Assembly: GCA_030628155.1 (NCBI GenBank)
Contig: DAOVRL010000078.1
Location: 1-19,579, forward strand
Origin: DAOVRL01 sp023128595
Lineage (GTDB): Bacteria; Planctomycetota; Phycisphaerae; Sedimentisphaerales; Anaerobacaceae
Length of the DNA: 19,579 nucleotides
Direction: 5' to 3'
Shown: positions 1 to 6,990 of the stretch, one piece after another
How the letters are laid out: every line of letters begins with the position of its first letter
Numbering within the stretch: the first letter of the stretch is position 1
The notes under the pieces: generated by a model
Told to the model about the DNA's origin: nothing
Database searches by the model: none
The model's input: the letters and a program-made list of their open reading frames with translations, nothing else
Translations under genes and position numbers: made by a program

Positions 1-75
1 TACCATGTCGGCTTGCTGGTCTGCGTGGAGCAAGATTAGGGCTCAGTTTTCAATAAGTGATCGGGCAGCCAAATG

Positions 76-831
76 TTATTTTATATGACGGTTAGCACTC
101 TGCGAAAATCGGTGCTTAACCCCCTTATACGGAACGCCTCCGGGTGCGTACCTGCTGTAGGGCTTCATCTGGTCGTCGGTGGGGTGAAGCGTAGCGTGGG
201 GGACAAGGGTCCATGCGTTTACATAGAAGGGCTTGTCGCGGTTCTTTTCGATGAACTCAATGGTTTTGTCAACGATTATGGATGTGGATCTGGCCCGGAA
301 ATACGGTTCGGATGTGCCTTCGAGCTGCGGACCGGAAGAAGTTCTCGTGCAATGCTCATCGATACCGTAATCGCCGGGCGTTGGCGAGCCGTCACCGGAG
401 CCTAAGTGCCATTTGCCGAAGTGGCCGGTCACATAGCCGGCGTTCTTGAGCAGGCGGGTAACGGTATGGGCCTTGGGGTCGAGCCAGTCGGGCATTGCGC
501 GTGCCTTGTTTTGTTTGTGCGCTGCAAAATGGCCGTGGACACGGTGGCGTGCGGGATAATGGCTGGTCATAAAGGCCGTCCGCGAGGGTGAGCAGACCGA
601 GCCATTGACATAAAACTGCGTGAAGAGCGTGCCCTGGGCGGCAAGCTTATCGAGGAAAGGCGTCTTTATCTGGCGATTCCCGTAACAGCCCAGGTCGCCC
701 CAGCCCAAGTCGTCGGCAAAGATGAATACGAAATTGGGCCTTCTGTTTTTCGGCGCGGACCCGGCGGCGAAGAGGCCGACCGGCAAAGTCGCGACGGCAC
801 CGACTGCATTTAAGAATTGTCGCCTGTTCAT
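76..831 (-). CDS. Truncated Tat-exported sulfatase (S1 family)
   Basis: Sulfatases of this family hydrolyse sulfate esters, often on polysaccharides, outside the cytoplasm. From the chosen ATG the protein opens with a Tat-like signal (MNRRQFLNAVGAVATLPVG). Then come the metal-binding FADDLGWGD segment, the CSPSR motif whose Cys becomes formylglycine (Cys80 from this start), GKWHLG, and VPHATLHP. An in-frame start at 852 adds seven residues and has its own GGAG; 831 is preferred because the twin-arginine motif then lies at the N-terminus. The protein is only about 251 residues, while the family is usually 450 or more. It stops soon after GGVPYKG, with an unrelated tail, so the C-terminal metal and substrate residues are absent. 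Changing the count in the five-G run near the break opens no longer frame. It is probably a non-functional remnant. Confidence 0.8.
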   Translation of the reverse strand: MNRRQFLNAVGAVATLPVGLFAAGSAPKNRRPNFVFIFADDLGWGDLGCYGNRQIKTPFLDKLAAQGTLFTQFYVNGSVCSPSRTAFMTSHYPARHRVHGHFAAHKQNKARAMPDWLDPKAHTVTRLLKNAGYVTGHFGKWHLGSGDGSPTPGDYGIDEHCTRTSSGPQLEGTSEPYFRARSTSIIVDKTIEFIEKNRDKPFYVNAWTLVPHATLHPTDDQMKPYSRYAPGGVPYKGVKHRFSQSANRHIK

Positions 832-927
832 AACTGTAGCTTCCAATCTCATTTTAGTACGCTCCTTTTGCTCTGACGGTCATTGCACAAAAAAGAAAAA
901 TTGTCAAACTGCTTCAGCAACGGACGT

Positions 928-956
928 ATGTTACTGATTTTTTCGAATACTGTCAA
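928..956 (-). promoter_or_regulatory. Promoter of the sulfatase gene
   Basis: On the minus strand TTGACA (951-956) is followed after 17 nt by TAACAT (928-933), a perfect -35 and a 4/6 -10. It points at the sulfatase start about 100 nt downstream. A second TTGACA at 902-907 has no good -10 partner. Confidence 0.5.
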
Positions 957-1010
957 AGAAAGAAGGGGACCGGCCTTTGCAGGCACTTTGCCGGGCACTC
1001 TTACTAATTT

Positions 1011-1356
1011 CGGGCGTGGCTAATTATTCCGGCACTACATAACCATGTTTTTGACAAGGGCTTACTTACCACTGTCGTTGCGAGCACCACACCGGATTCT
1101 CAGGAGGCATACAGAAGAAAGTAGCCCACGCACGTCATTGCAAAGGAGCGCAGCGACTGCGGCAATCTCAATCCTCAGGCTACAAAAACCGGGTATTTTC
1201 TTAGGAGCGAAGCGAAGCAATCTCAGCGGTTCGTAAGGCCGAGATTGCCACGGCCACATTCTGCGGCCTCGCAATGACAATAGTAGCTTTATTACGGTTG
1301 TGAATGAGTTTTGACAATCCAGAAGTCCTTTGCCAAAAAATCCGGCGACACACCCA
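1011..1356 (-). mobile_element. MITE-like non-coding element, copy 1 (long, degenerate)
   Basis: This 346-bp stretch is the inverted homologue of 12109-12330. Its two ends (1011-1034 and 1331-1356) match the terminal inverted repeats of copy 2 with several substitutions and a 2-bp insertion. Positions 1241-1283 are identical over 43 bp to the reverse complement of 12181-12223, and 1204-1223 match another 20 bp. It is about 124 bp longer than copy 2 because of extra GTCATTGC/GCAATCTC-type units near 1074-1180. The flanks share AATTT (1006-1010 and 1356-1360), a possible worn target duplication that would share one base with the repeat end. No real coding sequence lies inside. The element occupies most of the 600-bp gap between the sulfatase and queF; the rest of that gap holds only the two divergent promoters. 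Confidence 0.75.
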
Positions 1357-1381
1357 ATTTCTTTGGACATCGATTATTGCC

Positions 1382-1410
1382 TTGTCCGTGGTCGGCATTT
1401 GGATTATACT
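1382..1410 (+). promoter_or_regulatory. Promoter of queF and the zinc-ribbon gene
   Basis: TTGTCC (1382-1387), 17-nt spacer, TATACT (1405-1410): 4/6 and 5/6 matches to the sigma-70 consensus. Transcription would begin near 1417, giving a very short leader before queF. No preQ1-riboswitch-like sequence is seen upstream. Confidence 0.6.
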
Positions 1411-1427
1411 ATCGGAGTAAGGCTTAT

Positions 1428-1829
1428 ATGAGCGGCGTAATAATGAGCGAACCGGCGCAAATAGAATTGTTCGAGAATCCTCGCGGCGAGCGGGACTATT
1501 GCATAACAATCAGGTGTCCTGAGTTCACGAGCGTCTGTCCTCGGACGGGTCAGCCGGACTTCGGCGAGATTATCATCGAATACTGCCCCGACAAATCCTG
1601 TATCGAGCTCAAGAGCCTCAAGCTCTATATGCAGAGCTACCGGAACAAGGGTATTTTTTATGAGGCCCTGACGAATGATATACTGGACGATTTGAGCGGC
1701 GTGTGCAAACCGCGCTGGATGAAAGTTACCTCTCGATTTACACCGCGAGGCGGAATAACTACCGAGGTGGTTGCGGAATACAGATCAGAAGTCAGAGGAC
1801 AGAGGCCAGAAGACAAAATGACAATTTAA
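1428..1829 (+). CDS. queF: NADPH-dependent 7-cyano-7-deazaguanine reductase (preQ1 synthase)
   Basis: QueF reduces the nitrile preQ0 to the amine preQ1 in queuosine biosynthesis, a cytoplasmic tRNA-modification pathway. The short (type I) form is recognisable. EFTSVCPRTGQPDF holds the catalytic Cys and the Asp seven residues later, as in the Bacillus enzyme (Cys55/Asp62). The family signature follows in ELKSLKLYMQSYRNKGIFYE. The start is uncertain. ATG 1428 has AAGG five bases upstream; ATG 1443 (MSEPAQIELFENP) looks more like the family N-terminus but has a weaker ribosome site. After the usual ending near VVAEY the protein carries about 13 extra residues encoded by an iterated purine-rich sequence (1787-1815). 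The zinc-ribbon gene begins 11 nt after the stop, so the two are probably cotranscribed. Confidence 0.93.
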   Translation: MSGVIMSEPAQIELFENPRGERDYCITIRCPEFTSVCPRTGQPDFGEIIIEYCPDKSCIELKSLKLYMQSYRNKGIFYEALTNDILDDLSGVCKPRWMKVTSRFTPRGGITTEVVAEYRSEVRGQRPEDKMTI

Positions 1830-1840
1830 GAGGTTACAAA

Positions 1841-2344
1841 ATGGGGATAACATTTCATTGTGACCATTGTGGCAAGGAAATAAAGGCGGCCGACAGTGCC
1901 GGTGGAAAATGGGGCAAATGCCCGGCGTGCCAGAACAAACTGTACGTTCCAAATCTGAACGCCAATGAAGAGCTCACACTGGCTCCGGTGGACGAAAGCG
2001 AAGAGGAAAGAAAAAAACGCCTGATGGCAGAGACATACCAGCTCACACAGGACATATTGCAGGAAAGAGACGTTCCCGACGGACCCGCAGACGTCACCGG
2101 GGCGGCTTCTGAGATGAGCGAAAAGGAATTGACCAAGAACATAATCCTGTATCTGCGACTAATGGCCAACGGAGATATCGACGAAGCCGAAAGGATCGCC
2201 GCTTCGATAGCTCCCCACGGCGGTCAGGCCGTAGAGATCCTCGACAGAATAGCGCTTAGCGAAATGCCTGAGCCGGAACTGGCCGACGTCGCCCCACAGG
2301 TCCTTGCCGGTCTGATAAGGACCCTGCGAGCCAAAATAGCCTAA
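1841..2344 (+). CDS. Zinc-ribbon protein of unknown function
   Basis: A 167-residue cytoplasmic protein. The N-terminus has two Cys pairs, HCDHC (Cys7, Cys10) and CPAC (Cys27, Cys30), spaced as a single rubredoxin-like zinc ribbon. Small ribbons of this type are frequent in planctomycetes. A charged linker (about residues 40-85, rich in Glu and Arg/Lys) leads to a helical C-terminal domain (about 95-167) with ELTKNIILYLRLMANGDIDEAERI and no catalytic motif that I recognise. The ATG at 1841 is chosen because AAGAGG precedes it by 7 nt and translation from it begins directly at the ribbon; the open frame runs further upstream but overlaps queF. Operon position behind queF suggests coexpression, but no role can be assigned. 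Confidence 0.8.
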   Translation: MGITFHCDHCGKEIKAADSAGGKWGKCPACQNKLYVPNLNANEELTLAPVDESEEERKKRLMAETYQLTQDILQERDVPDGPADVTGAASEMSEKELTKNIILYLRLMANGDIDEAERIAASIAPHGGQAVEILDRIALSEMPEPELADVAPQVLAGLIRTLRAKIA

Positions 2345-2459
2345 CCTGGAACACATACGGCGAGAGCGCCCAGGTGGTCCTAAAAACTCCACTCAATCTT
2401 CACGTCCACACTGATTTTTTCGGTCCATAAGAATCAGCATATACGGATGAGTCTGTGAT

Positions 2460-2488
2460 TTGGCCCAAGCGGAACTGTTTCCTATATT
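2460..2488 (+). promoter_or_regulatory. Promoter of the glycogen-synthase-like gene
   Basis: TTGGCC (2460-2465), 17-nt spacer, TATATT (2483-2488), 4/6 and 5/6 consensus matches. The start codon at 2555 is about 60 nt below the predicted start of transcription. Confidence 0.45.
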
Positions 2489-2554
2489 TTATGTAGAGAA
2501 CAGTAAAGACAACGTGAGAGAACTCCGGAAGAGTAGCTTGGAAGGGAAACTTAC

Positions 2555-4324
2555 ATGTCCAATGAGATTACAGTGGTGCATGTTACCCACGAGGCTGTAG
2601 GAAAGATAGGCGGAATAGGCGCTGTGCTTCACGGCTTCTTCACCTGCGACTCCTATCTCAAGGCCGCGGATAGATCAATCCTCGTCGGCCCACTGTTTAC
2701 CACCGAGGGCCCTCTGTCGGAACGACTCGGGGAAGACGGTGAAGTGCTCTATTCATCGGTTGACGGGCTTATTAACCCACAGTACGCGCCGGGCTTCCGT
2801 AAAATAGAAAGCCTTTACAATACCGGCATCGTCTATGGGCGGCGAACGTTCGTTGACGAACGAACGGGTATAAAAAGCTCGCCCGAAGTGCTGCTCTTCG
2901 ACGTAAGACGTGTGAACAAGGACCTGGTCAACGAATTCAAGCGAGTGCTTTACAATGAATTCGGCGTTCAAAGTCATCTGTACGAGAATCTCTGGGAGTA
3001 TGAGCAATATGTCAGATTAGCGCCGCCGGCAATCGCCACCCTAAAGGCAATCGATGCAGTCGGAGATTCGACAACTATTGTTTCTCACGAGTTTATGGGA
3101 ATGCCGACCGCACTGGCGGCTATCCTTGAGCCCCATTGTGACATGAGGACGGTCTTCTATGCTCACGAGGCGGCAACAATGCGGCGTATCGTGGAGGAGC
3201 ACTCCGGGCACGATACGATGTTCTACAACGTTATGAAGCAGGCCCACAAAGACGGCCTGTATGTCAGCGAAGTCTTCGGCGAACAGAGTTCCTATTTCAA
3301 GCACACTCTCGTTGAGGCTTCAAAACACTGCGACCACATATACGCAGTGGGCGACTATGTGGCCGACGAGCTGCGGTTTCTCGCACCGGAATTCGAGACT
3401 GCGGACATAGATATAGTCTATAACGGGATACCGGCGTATCAAATCAGCGTTGCCGAGAAGCTCGCATCAAAACAAAAGCTGCAAGTTTATTGTGAGAATT
3501 TGCTGGGCTACAGGCCGGATTACGTTTTCACTCACGTCACCAGACTGGTCAAAAGCAAAGGGTTATGGCGTGATTTACGGGTCCTCTACACAATAGAAAG
3601 AGAGTTCAGGATACAGGGCAAGACGGGCGTGCTGTTCCTGCTATCGACCGAAGTCTCACGGCGGCGCACGCAAGACATATATAAAATGGAGTCGGCGTAC
3701 GGCTGGCCGGTGTCGCACCGCGAGAACTGGCCGGACCTGTCCGGCGGTGAGGCAAAGTTCCACGCACAGGTACAGGAATTCAACGCACGAAGCCGGAACA
3801 TAAAAATCATCTTCATTAACCAATTTGGCTTCAGCCGAAAGCATTGCGGGATGAGGATGCCGGAAGATATGGAGTTTATGGACATTCGCAAGGGCAGCGA
3901 TGTTGAATTCGGCCAAAGCATTTATGAGCCGTTCGGGATCGCGCAGCTCGAGCCGCTGACCTTCGGCGGGATATGCGTGATAAGCAGTGTCTGTGGGTGC
4001 TGCGGTTTCCTGCGGGACGTGACAAGCGATCAAGCCGTCAAGAACGTCATTGTCGCCGACTACACCGACCTCCATACCCAGAATTACGCCGATATAGAAG
4101 ACCTGCTCCAGATTGACCGGCCGGTGCGCGAGCGGATAGAAGCAGGTGAGAGCGAAAAGGTCGCGATGCAAATATGCTCACGCCTGGCAAACGACGAATC
4201 CGAAATCGCGAATATGCTTGAAACCGGATACCAGCTTGCTGAAAATATGAGCTGGGATGTCGTGGTGAAAAACTACTTAGTGAGAGGTCTGGAAAAGGCA
4301 CGGCATAAGCTTCGCATCCCCTGA
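2555..4324 (+). CDS. Glycogen/starch-synthase-like GT-B glycosyltransferase
   Basis: A 589-residue predicted cytoplasmic glycosyltransferase. Near the N-terminus GKIGGIGAVL (Lys17-x-Gly-Gly) resembles the KxGGL nucleotide-sugar loop of glycogen and starch synthases. In the C-terminal half EPFGIAQLEP (Glu458 and Glu466) is the E-x7-E donor-binding motif of retaining GT-B enzymes. FYAHEAATMRRIVEEHSGHD in between fits the acceptor-side domain. The family therefore fits a glucan synthase using ADP- or UDP-glucose. Length exceeds bacterial GlgA (about 480), and the sequence is not a close GlgA match, so a GT4-type enzyme or a GT3-like relative is possible. The ATG has AAGGGAA about 8 nt upstream. 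It stands alone with its own promoter; no branching enzyme or pyrophosphorylase is nearby. Confidence 0.75.
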   Translation: MSNEITVVHVTHEAVGKIGGIGAVLHGFFTCDSYLKAADRSILVGPLFTTEGPLSERLGEDGEVLYSSVDGLINPQYAPGFRKIESLYNTGIVYGRRTFVDERTGIKSSPEVLLFDVRRVNKDLVNEFKRVLYNEFGVQSHLYENLWEYEQYVRLAPPAIATLKAIDAVGDSTTIVSHEFMGMPTALAAILEPHCDMRTVFYAHEAATMRRIVEEHSGHDTMFYNVMKQAHKDGLYVSEVFGEQSSYFKHTLVEASKHCDHIYAVGDYVADELRFLAPEFETADIDIVYNGIPAYQISVAEKLASKQKLQVYCENLLGYRPDYVFTHVTRLVKSKGLWRDLRVLYTIEREFRIQGKTGVLFLLSTEVSRRRTQDIYKMESAYGWPVSHRENWPDLSGGEAKFHAQVQEFNARSRNIKIIFINQFGFSRKHCGMRMPEDMEFMDIRKGSDVEFGQSIYEPFGIAQLEPLTFGGICVISSVCGCCGFLRDVTSDQAVKNVIVADYTDLHTQNYADIEDLLQIDRPVRERIEAGESEKVAMQICSRLANDESEIANMLETGYQLAENMSWDVVVKNYLVRGLEKARHKLRIP

Positions 4325-4552
4325 ATCGAGGATCATATCTTAAAGAGCCAAAAGCTGAAAAACAACAAGGGAACATCGTAACCGACCGTTCAAAACTCCT
4401 TGATTTTGCCCACTCTCGCGCCTTCAGTTCAATATTTTTCACAAAGTGCACAGTTCCGTCGTCTCCAGAGCCGATCCGCAGGTTCCAAATCCGCAAAAAA
4501 TCCCGACCTACGGTCTTGACTGCTCATCAAGGAACAATTAAGTTAGCAGGCT

Positions 4553-5167
4553 GTGAGCACTGTCGGGAACAAACCAATAATAGGCATTTTGGGCGGTATC
4601 GGCTCAGGCAAGACCACGGTCGCAAATGAGTTTGCCAAATTAGGCTGTGCGGTCGTCGATGCGGACAAGATCGCCCACAAACTGCTGAACGAACCGGCCG
4701 TGAGGGAAAAAGTGCTCGGCCTTTTCGGGCAGGAGATCTCAGATTCGACGGGGAAGATTGACCACCGCAAGCTGGCCGCTGTCGTTTTTGCTGATGCCGA
4801 TAAGCTCTCGTCGCTTAACAGGATAATCCACCCCCTTGTCCTGAAACAGGCTGAAAAGCTTATCAGGCAGTATAACGGCCAAGGGCGGGTCAAGGCAATC
4901 GTGCTCGATATGCCCCTTTTGGCTGAGGTGGGCTGGGAAAAACGGTGTGACAGGCTCATTTTTGTCGAGTGCGAGCCCCGATTGAGAAGCGAAAGAGCCA
5001 AAAAAATGGGGGTTTTTTTTGACGAAATAAAAATCCGAGAAAATTTTCAGATTTCTCTGGACAACAAGGCAAGCGTCGCCGATAATACCATAAACAACAA
5101 TTCTGACTTCTCGGTATTAGTCAAGCAAGTCGCTGACATCTTCTCAAATGTTGTGGATAGTTGTTAA
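4553..5167 (+). CDS. coaE: Dephospho-CoA kinase
   Basis: CoaE phosphorylates the 3'-hydroxyl of dephospho-CoA with ATP, the last step of coenzyme A synthesis. The 204-residue protein has the P-loop GGIGSGKT (residues 14-21), VDADKIAHKLL with the family's conserved Asp, RIIHPLV, LDMPLLAE, and a C-terminal lid ending in the expected ADNTINN-type pattern. Length is normal. The start is GTG at 4553 with only a weak AGG very close upstream, so initiation may be inefficient; no better start keeps the P-loop in place. A7, G5 and T8 homopolymers at 5000-5020 lie within the gene, but the frame is intact through them. The preceding 228 nt holds no clear promoter. Confidence 0.93.
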   Translation: MSTVGNKPIIGILGGIGSGKTTVANEFAKLGCAVVDADKIAHKLLNEPAVREKVLGLFGQEISDSTGKIDHRKLAAVVFADADKLSSLNRIIHPLVLKQAEKLIRQYNGQGRVKAIVLDMPLLAEVGWEKRCDRLIFVECEPRLRSERAKKMGVFFDEIKIRENFQISLDNKASVADNTINNNSDFSVLVKQVADIFSNVVDSC

Positions 5168-5346
5168 GTGGGGTTTACGGCAGGTTATCAAGATCAGAAT
5201 CAGTAGTAGGTACCGACGTGTAAGTTGTGTTGCTTCCGCCCAAAGCTCAACTCCTGCTAAACTGCTACGGAAAAGGTTTTTAATCAGATTACCGCCCCGT
5301 GTCGGCACGGGTGACGAAAAATCATGCACACAAAAAAGGAGTCATG

Positions 5347-6828
5347 ATGGCTAAAGCCACAGCAAAGAAAAAGAGAAAACGCAAAAGCTCCAAGAAAAAG
5401 ACCGTCGCGGAAGAACAAGTCGCCGCCGAGCAAGAACATCACGCCCAGGCTGAAAACGCCACGGCTACGGCTACAGCCGACGAGGCCACCGCTGCCGAGG
5501 CCAAGGACAGGCAGAAAATGGAGGATGACGAATCCACTCACGCCAAGTATGAGCGGATTAAAAAGGGCAATCTCTATTTGACTGATTTGCAGAAACTGAC
5601 CGTCGCTGAGCTGCACGATATTGCCAAAAATGAGGGTATCACGGAATATAGCGCCCTTAAAAAGACGGATTTGATTTTCAGGATTCTCAAGGAGCGCATT
5701 CGCCAAAACGGACTGATGTACGGTGAGGGTGTGCTCGAAGTGCTTCCCGACGGGTACGGTTTCCTTCGCAATCCGAGTTACAACTACCTTTCCTCCTCGG
5801 ACGACATCTACGTCTCGCCGTCGCAGATCAGGCGTTTCGGCCTGCGAACCGGTAACACAGTCTCAGGGCAGATCCGACCGCCGAAGGACTCGGAGAAATA
5901 TTTTGCCCTTCTTCGCGTCGAGGCAATCAACTATGAGAACCCCGATATGCTCGCGGACAAGGTGGTGTTCAGCGACCTGACACCGCTCCATCCGGAGGAC
6001 CGTTTCATACTCGAAACGGTATCCGAAGAGCTGAATATGCGCATAATCGACCTCGTGACGCCGGTGGGTAAAGGCCAGCGAGGTCTGATAGTCGCCCCGC
6101 CTCGTACGGGCAAGACAATTTTGCTTCAGAAGATCGCCAACGCGGTAAGCACAAACCACCCCGAGGTTAAGCTGATAGTTCTTCTGATTGACGAGAGGCC
6201 CGAAGAAGTTACGGAAATGCAGCGTAAGACGGCCGAGGACGTCGAGGTAATAAGCTCGACATTCGATGAGCCGGCGGCCCGGCACTGTCAGGTGGCCGAA
6301 GTCGTGATAGAAAAGGCAAAGCGGCTCGTCGAGTATGGTCAAGACGTAGTAATTCTCTTGGACTCGATTACCCGTCTTGCTCGTGCGTATAACAGTGAGA
6401 TGCCGCACTCCGGCAGAATCCTGACCGGCGGCGTGGATGCCAGTGCGATGCAGATGCCGAAGAAATTCTTCGGCGCGGCAAGAAACGTCGAAGAGGGCGG
6501 CTCGCTGAGTATTATCGCAACCTGTTTGATCGACACCGGCTCAAAGATGGACGAGGTTATTTTCGAAGAGTTTAAGGCAACCGGAAATATGGAGCTGCAC
6601 CTCGACAGGCGACTGGTTGACAGAAGGACCTGGCCTGCCATAGACATCAGCCGAAGCGGAACCAGAAGAGAGGAATTGCTGCTCGACCCCAAAGAGCTTA
6701 AATTAGTATATCGTCTTCGAAGGGTTTTGAGCGAGCTGAACCAGGTCGAAGCCGTCGAGCTGCTCAAGAACAGGCTCTTCAAATGCCGAACCAACGCAGA
6801 GTTCCTGATGACAATGAACCTCGATTAG
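5347..6828 (+). CDS. rho: Transcription termination factor Rho
   Basis: Rho is the hexameric RNA-dependent ATPase that ends transcription at factor-dependent sites. From the chosen start it has 493 residues against about 420 in E. coli. The extra part is a roughly 70-residue Lys-, Ala- and Glu-rich, probably disordered N-terminus. Then follow the Rho_N helical domain (LTVAELHDIAKNEGITE), the cold-shock-like RNA-binding fold (GVLEVLPDGYGFLR), Walker A (APPRTGKT), Walker B (VVILLDSITRLARAYN) and a normal C-terminus. ATG 5347 sits five bases after GGAG; ATG 5344 directly before it and GTG 5299 are less likely. A CCCGTG-TCGG-CACGGG hairpin lies in the 179-nt leader at 5295-5310 and could play a part in control, but this is only a guess. 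Confidence 0.97.
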   Translation: MAKATAKKKRKRKSSKKKTVAEEQVAAEQEHHAQAENATATATADEATAAEAKDRQKMEDDESTHAKYERIKKGNLYLTDLQKLTVAELHDIAKNEGITEYSALKKTDLIFRILKERIRQNGLMYGEGVLEVLPDGYGFLRNPSYNYLSSSDDIYVSPSQIRRFGLRTGNTVSGQIRPPKDSEKYFALLRVEAINYENPDMLADKVVFSDLTPLHPEDRFILETVSEELNMRIIDLVTPVGKGQRGLIVAPPRTGKTILLQKIANAVSTNHPEVKLIVLLIDERPEEVTEMQRKTAEDVEVISSTFDEPAARHCQVAEVVIEKAKRLVEYGQDVVILLDSITRLARAYNSEMPHSGRILTGGVDASAMQMPKKFFGAARNVEEGGSLSIIATCLIDTGSKMDEVIFEEFKATGNMELHLDRRLVDRRTWPAIDISRSGTRREELLLDPKELKLVYRLRRVLSELNQVEAVELLKNRLFKCRTNAEFLMTMNLD

Positions 6829-6896
6829 CCCGGGCGGAACCTTAAAGCCAACTGTCTCAATGCAACCGGGGGGGGGGCTTTGCCCGAAGTGTTCGC

Positions 6897-6925
6897 TTTA
6901 CATCCGGGGATGATATTAGTAACAT
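6897..6925 (+). promoter_or_regulatory. Possible valS promoter
   Basis: TTTACA (6897-6902), 17-nt spacer, TAACAT (6920-6925), 5/6 and 4/6 matches. Transcription would begin near 6932, inside the 5' arm of the terminator that follows rho, so the valS message would lack part of that arm. Confidence 0.4.
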
Positions 6926-6928
6926 CTT

Positions 6929-6962
6929 ATTCCGGCGATTGTGGTTTTAGCCGGAATTTTTT
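6929..6962 (+). terminator. Intrinsic terminator after rho
   Basis: ATTCCGGC (6929-6936) pairs perfectly with GCCGGAAT (6950-6957) around a 13-nt loop, followed by a run of six T that starts at the last paired base. It lies 100 nt after the rho stop and only 28 nt before the valS start codon. Confidence 0.85.
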
Positions 6963-6990
6963 ATAGCAGCTTGCCGAGTTCAGGTTGATT

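Noticed and set aside
1..75. Possible end of a plus-strand gene at the window edge (YHVGLLVCVEQD, stop at 37-39)
   Set aside because: Only twelve codons are visible and no family can be recognised, so it cannot be supported.
1357..1427. preQ1 riboswitch before queF
   Set aside because: The leader after the predicted start of transcription is only about 11 nt, and the conserved aptamer sequence is absent.
1062..1509. Minus-strand reading frames across element copy 1 and the 5' end of queF, and the similar plus-strand frame at 12006-12266
   Set aside because: The encoded peptides resemble each other only because both copies of the non-coding element are translated; there are no ribosome sites or protein-family features.
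2344..2375. ACCTGG/CCAGGT inverted repeat after the zinc-ribbon gene as a terminator
   Set aside because: Only six base pairs with a 20-nt loop and no T-run.
3656..4171. Long minus-strand reading frame opposite the glycosyltransferase
   Set aside because: It lies fully within a well-supported gene and shows no protein-family features; it is a shadow of GC-rich codon use.
5000..5020. Programmed frameshift in coaE at the A7, G5 and T8 runs
   Set aside because: The normal frame continues through the runs into a family-typical C-terminus, so no shift is needed.
5299..5346. GTG start for rho at 5299
   Set aside because: It reads through the ribosome site; ATG 5347 has GGAG at the right distance.
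6829..6962. T-box riboswitch before valS
   Set aside because: GGGCGGAACC at about 6833 slightly resembles the T-box, but it lies directly after the rho stop, leaving no room for the specifier stem; the terminator is better explained as belonging to rho.
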